Source of the DNA: Elusimicrobiota bacterium
Lineage (GTDB): Bacteria; Elusimicrobiota; Elusimicrobia; FEN-1173; JAKLIF01
Direction: 5' to 3'
NCBI GenBank assembly: GCA_022709755.1
Contig: JAKLIF010000004.1
Span: forward strand, 62,001 to 126,000
DNA length: 64,000 nt
The number at the start of each line of letters is the position of its first letter. Position 1 is the first letter of the stretch. Below are positions 59,585-64,000 of this stretch, in pieces. The position numbers and the translations under genes were made by a program. The notes under the pieces were generated by a model, which had not been told where the DNA came from, ran no database searches, and saw only the letters and a list, made by a program, of their open reading frames with translations.

Positions 59585-60994
59585 TCAGCAAGCCGCGTTG
59601 ACGAGATCGCGGGAGATTTTGTTCGCCCGGCGGGTCAAGGATTCCTCATCCACGCGCGTCAATCTCCCCCCGTCGACGACGATTTCCCCGTTCACCAACA
59701 CCCATCGGGCTCGATGGCCGGCTCCCGCAAAAAGGATCGCGGCCAGCGGGTCGTGCCAAGCGCCGGCGTAGTCCAACCGGTTCAGGTCGAAAAGAGCGAT
59801 GTCGGCCGCCTTGCCGGGCTCGATGGAACCGATGTCGTCGCGTCCCAGGACCTCGGCGCCGCCGCGGGTGGCCGTCCACAACACGGAATCCGTCGTCGTG
59901 GATTTCACGCCGGAACGGATCCGGTGGACCAACAGGCACATCCTCGCCTCGGCGAGCATATCGGAACTGTCGTTGGAAGCGGATCCGTCCACGCCGAGGC
60001 CCACGGGCACTCCGGCGTCGCGCATCTTCGGATAAGGGGCGATGCCGGACCCGAGCCGCAGATTGGATGTCGGGCAATGGGCCGCGCCGGTCTTGGTTTC
60101 GGCCATCTTCTTGATCTCCTCGTCGTTCAGATGGACGGCGTGCGCATACCAGAAGGGGCGGCCGATCCAGTCGACGGAAGCCATGTAATCCAAAGGACGT
60201 TTCCCGAACCGTTCAAGACAAAATCTCTCCTCATCCATCGTCTCGGCCAGATGGGTATGGGCCTTCAATTTCAGTCGCCGGGCCATCCCCGCCGATTCTT
60301 TCAGCAGCTCCGCCGTCACAGAAAAGGGCGAACAGGGAGCCAGGTTGATCTGGCACATCGAGAACCGTTCCGCATCATGGTAACGGGAAACAAGCCGCTC
60401 GCAATCCTTCAGGATGACGTCCTCCTTCTGCACGACGTCGTCGGGCGGGAGGCCGCCCTTTGATTTCCCAAGGGACATCGAGCCGCGTCCGGGATGGAAC
60501 CTCATCCCCACCTCCCGGGCCGCGCGGATCTCCCGGTCGATGAGATCGCCGGGTTGCCCTTTCGGAAAGAGGTAGAAATGGTCCGAACTGGTGGTGCATC
60601 CGGTCAGCAGGAGTTCCCCGAGCCCCACCTGGGCGCTGACATAGACGCCCTCCGGGGTAATATTTCGCCAGATCTGGTAGAGATGGATGAGCCAATCGAA
60701 CAGTTCCGCGCTCTGAACGGCGGGAACGTTCCGGGTGAGCGTCTGATACAGATGGTGATGGGTGTTGACCATCCCGGGGATGACGACGCAATCGCGGGCG
60801 TCGAGCACTCGGTCCGCTGTCACCTTCAAGCGGGAACCGACCTGTTTGATCCGGGGACCTTCGATATAGATATCGGTGTTCGGCAACCGGCGTCGCTGAT
60901 CGTCCATCGTCGCCACGAGCAGGGCGTTCTTGATCAGGAGAGTCTTGTTTCGTCGGGGATCGGTGGTGGATTTCTGTCTTTTTTTCGCAGGCAT
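59585..60994 (-). CDS. 8-oxoguanine deaminase-type amidohydrolase
   Basis: 469 aa. Metal-dependent deaminase barrel: VVIPGMVNTHHHLYQTLTRN, GCTTSSDHFYLFPKG, MRFHPGRGSMSLGKSKGGLP, LKAHTHLAETMDEE, WYAHAVHLNDEEI, AAHCPTSNLRLGSGIAPY, VGLGVDGSASNDSSDML. FHPxRGSMSLGxSxGGLPPD is characteristic of 8-oxoguanine deaminases (8-oxoguanine + H2O to urate + NH3); hydroxyatrazine/guanine hydrolases are relatives. It would feed urate directly to the downstream genes. The first 20 residues are basic and poorly conserved. Likely first gene of the second leftward group. Confidence 0.85.
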   Translation of the reverse strand: MPAKKRQKSTTDPRRNKTLLIKNALLVATMDDQRRRLPNTDIYIEGPRIKQVGSRLKVTADRVLDARDCVVIPGMVNTHHHLYQTLTRNVPAVQSAELFDWLIHLYQIWRNITPEGVYVSAQVGLGELLLTGCTTSSDHFYLFPKGQPGDLIDREIRAAREVGMRFHPGRGSMSLGKSKGGLPPDDVVQKEDVILKDCERLVSRYHDAERFSMCQINLAPCSPFSVTAELLKESAGMARRLKLKAHTHLAETMDEERFCLERFGKRPLDYMASVDWIGRPFWYAHAVHLNDEEIKKMAETKTGAAHCPTSNLRLGSGIAPYPKMRDAGVPVGLGVDGSASNDSSDMLAEARMCLLVHRIRSGVKSTTTDSVLWTATRGGAEVLGRDDIGSIEPGKAADIALFDLNRLDYAGAWHDPLAAILFAGAGHRARWVLVNGEIVVDGGRLTRVDEESLTRRANKISRDLVNAAC

Positions 60995-61060
60995 TCGAGT
61001 GTCCAGTGGATTTAAATATTACACCATTCCTCTTTCCGGTTCAATGGATTTCCAAACGTT

Positions 61061-62353
61061 TCACAGGCCCCAGGAAGGAGTGAAGGATCTCCCCGGGATG
61101 TCCGCCAGCGGCCGAGGGTTGGACCCGTCGGCTCCCATGACGAACAGCTCCGAGCGGCCCCGACGGGTGCTGGTGAAGACGATATACCGTCCGTCCGGTG
61201 ACCACGCGGGGTTCTCGTTGTTCCCTTCCCCCCAGGTGAGCCGCTTCTGGTATCCGGAGGCGACGTCCACCAGATAGATGTCATAACGGCCGCCGAACTC
61301 GCTCATGGTGAACGCGATCACGTCTCCGATGGGAGACCAGGCGGGCGAATCGCATTGTCCGCCGAACGTCATCACCTTCAGGTTGGCGCCGTTGATATCC
61401 ATGCTGTAGACCTGCGGATAGCCCGGCCTGTCCGACGTGAACGCCACGTGCGTCCCGTCCGGCGCGAACGACGGAGCGGTGTCCACCGCGAAAGAGCGGG
61501 TCAACGGACGGATGATCTTGCCGTTCAGGTCGACCAGATAAAGGTTCGGATCGCGCCCGAGAGAGAGTGTGGCCACCAACGATTGGCCGTCCGGCGCGAA
61601 CGCGGCCGAGGAGTTCAGTCCGTCATAGCCGCACAACACCCGGCGTTGTCCCCCCTCCGACGACATGAGGTAGAGTTTGGGAGTCCCGTCCCGATAGGAC
61701 ATGAAGACGATGGAGTTTCCATCCGGCGACAGTTTGGGGAAGAGAGCCGTGGACCGGTCGCTGGTGAGTCGGCGAAGGTTGGCTCCGTCATAGTCGATGC
61801 AGTACACTTCTTTCTTCCCCGTGGAATCGTTCACGAAGGCGATCTTCGACCGGGAGATCCCTTTCGTCCCCAGGAAATACCCCACGATCTCGTCCGCCCA
61901 TTCGTGGGCCACGCGGCGATAATCCGTCACGTCGGCCGAATATTTCTTCTGCAGGATCACGTTCATCGAGACCACGTCGTACAACACACCGGTGAACTCG
62001 AACTGGTTGGACCTGAACCATCCGGTGTTCACCTTCCCCGTGACCAGGACGTCGCAACCCAGTTCCCGCCAGGATTCGAACGGCACCTCGTTCTTGACCG
62101 GCGCGGCGCCCCCCTCGACGATGTTGAATATCCTCGGAAAAAGGAGGTCCTGTTGGGCCACATCGCGGATCTGCCGGGCCAGTTGGGCTTCCTCCACCTT
62201 GGCCCGCTGCGTGCCGAAATCGGCCAATCCCAGATCGAGTCGGTCTCCGTGCGCGCTCAATTCAAGATAGAGCGCGTCCCGGGCGAAGAGGGACGTCGCG
62301 CACAAGGCCACGGTCAAGACAGACAACAGGGACAGCCGGCAGGATCTATTCAT
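61061..62353 (-). CDS. tolB: Tol-Pal system protein TolB
   Basis: 430 aa. Signal peptide (MNRSCRLSLLSVLTVALCAT, then SLFA), an N-terminal TolB_N domain (about 25-165), then a six-bladed beta-propeller (about 165-430) with PD40 repeats: RLTSDRSTALFPKLSPDGNS, PSFAPDGTHVAFTSDRPG, NPAWSPDGRYIVFTSTRRG. A periplasmic component that binds Pal and TolA for outer-membrane constriction. It comes last after pal and cpoB, whereas the usual order is tolB-pal-cpoB. Confidence 0.93.
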   Translation of the reverse strand: MNRSCRLSLLSVLTVALCATSLFARDALYLELSAHGDRLDLGLADFGTQRAKVEEAQLARQIRDVAQQDLLFPRIFNIVEGGAAPVKNEVPFESWRELGCDVLVTGKVNTGWFRSNQFEFTGVLYDVVSMNVILQKKYSADVTDYRRVAHEWADEIVGYFLGTKGISRSKIAFVNDSTGKKEVYCIDYDGANLRRLTSDRSTALFPKLSPDGNSIVFMSYRDGTPKLYLMSSEGGQRRVLCGYDGLNSSAAFAPDGQSLVATLSLGRDPNLYLVDLNGKIIRPLTRSFAVDTAPSFAPDGTHVAFTSDRPGYPQVYSMDINGANLKVMTFGGQCDSPAWSPIGDVIAFTMSEFGGRYDIYLVDVASGYQKRLTWGEGNNENPAWSPDGRYIVFTSTRRGRSELFVMGADGSNPRPLADIPGRSFTPSWGL

Positions 62354-62399
62354 GGAAGAGCCGAGACAAAAACGGGAAGCACAGCAGAGGCGAATCCGC

Positions 62400-63155
62400 T
62401 CACCGCGGCGCGGCGACAGGAGAGGGCGAAGCGTTTCGAAGAGCGTTCATCCGCTCTTTGGCTGTGAGAGCTTCTTTTCGATAGGGATACTTGCGGAGCA
62501 CGGCATCATACACGGCGAGGGCCTCCGCGGGGCGGCCGGCCTTTTCAAGGACGACGCCTTTCTGCACATACGCCGAAGGGACGACGGTACTGGTCGAATA
62601 TTTCACGAGGACCTGGTCATAGGCGTCCAGCGCTTTCGTGTAGTCGTTCATGGCCAGATGACATTCCCCCACGTAATATTGGACGTCCGCGGTGCGGTCG
62701 GTGTCGGGATATTGGGCGATGTAGTTCTGGAACCCCTGGAGCGCCTGGGAATACCGGCGTCGGTTGAAATCGCTGTAAGCCAATTTATAGAGAGTGTCGG
62801 GCGACGGAGGAACCGACGCCTTGTTACCGGACAACAGTTCGGAGAGAAGATCCAACCGGTTGGACATGTTGGCATCCAGATTATCCATGCGCGTGGAAAG
62901 CATGTTCATTCGGTTTCCGGTCTCATCCAACTGGGACGACAACACCTGCAGGTTCCGGTTCAGTTCGTTCATGGCCGTGGACAGATCGGCCTGGCCGGTC
63001 TGGAACTGTCCCTGATTGGACTGGACCTTCGCCAGCGTGTTCTGGAGATGGACGATATCCACCCGAAGGTCTTCGATCTCCTGGCGGGTGGCCAGACAAC
63101 CCGTCAGCAAAAAAGGCCCGAGGAAGAGGAATAGTGCCGTGCGTGGAGTGTTCAG
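62400..63155 (-). CDS. cpoB: CpoB/YbgF-like TPR lipoprotein with apparent CTG start
   Basis: 251 aa if read from CTG at 63155, which overlaps the pal stop as CTGA. From there the protein begins (M)NTPRTALFLFLGPFLLTGC, a perfect lipoprotein signal with lipobox LTGC. An ATG exists only at 63251, which would add 32 residues unlike a signal and overlap pal by 100 bp. Then a trimerising coiled coil (about 22-105) and TPR repeats (about 125-240; LAYSDFNRRRYSQALQGFQN, YVGECHLAMNDYTKALDAYD). CpoB links Tol-Pal to septal wall synthesis. Confidence 0.85.
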   Translation of the reverse strand: MNTPRTALFLFLGPFLLTGCLATRQEIEDLRVDIVHLQNTLAKVQSNQGQFQTGQADLSTAMNELNRNLQVLSSQLDETGNRMNMLSTRMDNLDANMSNRLDLLSELLSGNKASVPPSPDTLYKLAYSDFNRRRYSQALQGFQNYIAQYPDTDRTADVQYYVGECHLAMNDYTKALDAYDQVLVKYSTSTVVPSAYVQKGVVLEKAGRPAEALAVYDAVLRKYPYRKEALTAKERMNALRNASPSPVAAPR

Positions 63156-63754
63156 GGTTGTTGGAGGGACTTCAGTTTGGACGCCGGGATACGGACCGTG
63201 CCCGTGGACGACCGGACCGTGGTCTCCCCGCGGCGGTTCTTCCACCAGCATTCTTCAGAACTCTGATCGCAGACAGGGCGCTCCTCGCCATAGGAGATCG
63301 TGGCGAGTTTGGTCTTGGGAATCCCCAGCGCGACGTAATAATCGGACACGACGTTGGCGCGGCGTTGTCCCAGGGCGATGTTGTATTCCAACGTGTTGCG
63401 TTCATCGCAATGCCCCTCGACGCGGATCTGCGTCCCGGGGGCCGCCTCCAGGATCAACTTCAAAATCGCCGCGTTCTTCTGAAGGGTGAACCGGGTTTCG
63501 GGTTTGAGTTCGGATTTGGCACCGTCGAAATAGACGGCGGGGATCTGCGGTGCCGAAGACCAGTCCGTTCCGAACTGGATGGAATCCTTCCCGTATTCGA
63601 GCGCGTCCTGATTATCGACGACCGGAGGGACCTCGGACTGCAACACCTTCTTCCGTTTGGGCGGACATCCGGTGAAGATCAGCGCCGCGGAAATCAAAAA
63701 AAGGAGTGCGGGAACCTTTTGCCCCCAGGCCAAATTCATCGCTTTTCTTTCCAT
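63152..63754 (-). CDS. pal: Peptidoglycan-associated lipoprotein Pal
   Basis: 200 aa from ATG at 63754 with GGAG 6 nt upstream; ATG at 63766 or 63739 are possible. Lipoprotein signal LLFLISAALIFTGC, a linker, then an OmpA-like domain (about 75-185): PAVYFDGAKSELKPET, IRVEGHCDERNTLEYNIALG, QRRANVVSDYYVALGI, TISYGEERPVC. It binds peptidoglycan non-covalently from the outer membrane. It heads a coupled pal-cpoB-tolB operon. Confidence 0.93.
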   Translation of the reverse strand: MERKAMNLAWGQKVPALLFLISAALIFTGCPPKRKKVLQSEVPPVVDNQDALEYGKDSIQFGTDWSSAPQIPAVYFDGAKSELKPETRFTLQKNAAILKLILEAAPGTQIRVEGHCDERNTLEYNIALGQRRANVVSDYYVALGIPKTKLATISYGEERPVCDQSSEECWWKNRRGETTVRSSTGTVRIPASKLKSLQQP

Positions 63755-63766
63755 TGATCGCTCCAT

Positions 63767-64000
63767 GAAACTCGTTTTGTTTTTCGTCTAAGACATTATA
63801 CCCGAGGGCAACGACTTTTTCAAGGAAAACCGGGGCAATCTTGACCACCTCATCCATGTTTATTATCGAGGCTGGGATGGCAAGCAAAAGGAAGATTGCT
63901 TCGCCGGGAAGTGAAGGCATGAGTAAATGCCGGATTAAAACCATTCACTATTTTACCATCCCCCCTGCTCACCCTAACGAGATGATCAATCCCATCACCG
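63767..64000. other. Upstream region of pal, nothing assignable
   Basis: The 63767-63968 stretch shows no convincing gene. From the right edge a minus-strand frame reads VMGLIISLG then stop (TGA at 63971-63969); it may be the C-terminus of an upstream gene, but ten codons are too few to identify it. Confidence 0.3.

Noticed and set aside
1-64000. CRISPR arrays, intact insertion sequences, rRNA genes, replication origin
   Set aside because: No regularly spaced repeats, transposase, rRNA signature or DnaA-box cluster was seen on reading through the window.

Overview
The window reads as chromosomal DNA from a Gram-negative-type, probably anaerobic bacterium. It has a Tol-Pal system with lipoprotein signals, a bactofilin/M23 pair and many two-component proteins. 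The truncated gene at the left edge carries a HIQDAH...EAQRNIA motif that I associate with large proteins of Omnitrophota (former OP3). That assignment is recollection and inference, not proof. By eye, base composition changes: about 0.49-15 kb is clearly less GC-rich than 15.3-63.8 kb.

Left region (0.5-15 kb, AT-richer): two Rnk/GreA-C-like genes, each linked to a small orphan GAF-like sensor and to cation transporters (sensor1-rnk1-NhaP2-like-KefB-like; rnk2-mgtE with sensor2 divergent). Then come two DUF1232-like paralogues, a UPF0316 membrane protein, a small Cys-rich protein behind a receiver-only regulator, and a PAS histidine kinase/NarL regulator pair. A recombinase-domain gene, a structured non-coding stretch and a SAM methyltransferase follow. 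The right end is tRNA-His, and a 20-nt near-copy of its 3' end lies 1.2 kb into the region, so part of it looks like an island inserted at the tRNA.

Middle region (15.3-37 kb, GC-rich housekeeping): AI-2E-type permease, cNMP-binding protein, YtxH and DUF948 proteins; tRNA-Arg and tRNA-Pro; an MFS/glycosyltransferase pair; rph-rdgB behind an 892-aa membrane-anchored coiled-coil protein; a receiver/MBL/MBL operon with a near-consensus promoter; serA, valS, M23 peptidase-bactofilin, an AEC permease, a SurA_N-like protein, maf, cutA and a GAF/degenerate HD-GYP protein.

Right region (37-61 kb): a dense purine-catabolic locus. One coupled leftward operon encodes glutamate dehydrogenase, SsnA, an RsbRD_N-like protein, a YgeW-like knotted transcarbamylase, an SGNH protein, carbamate kinase, threonine synthase, OTCase, gamma-carbonic anhydrase and a MagIII-like glycosylase. 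A divergent two-gene xanthine dehydrogenase follows. A second leftward group encodes 8-oxoguanine deaminase, an endonuclease Q homologue, a short YgfK lacking its NADPH/FAD module, a MocA-type cytidylyltransferase, a MoaD-like carrier and a three-subunit xanthine dehydrogenase. Together these resemble the ygeW-ygfK-ssnA-xdh anaerobic purine/urate clusters, in which carbamoyl phosphate gives ATP through carbamate kinase. ygeX, ygeY and hyuA are not in the window. The window ends with pal-cpoB-tolB.

Functional calls rest on motif recognition and gene order; no database search was run.
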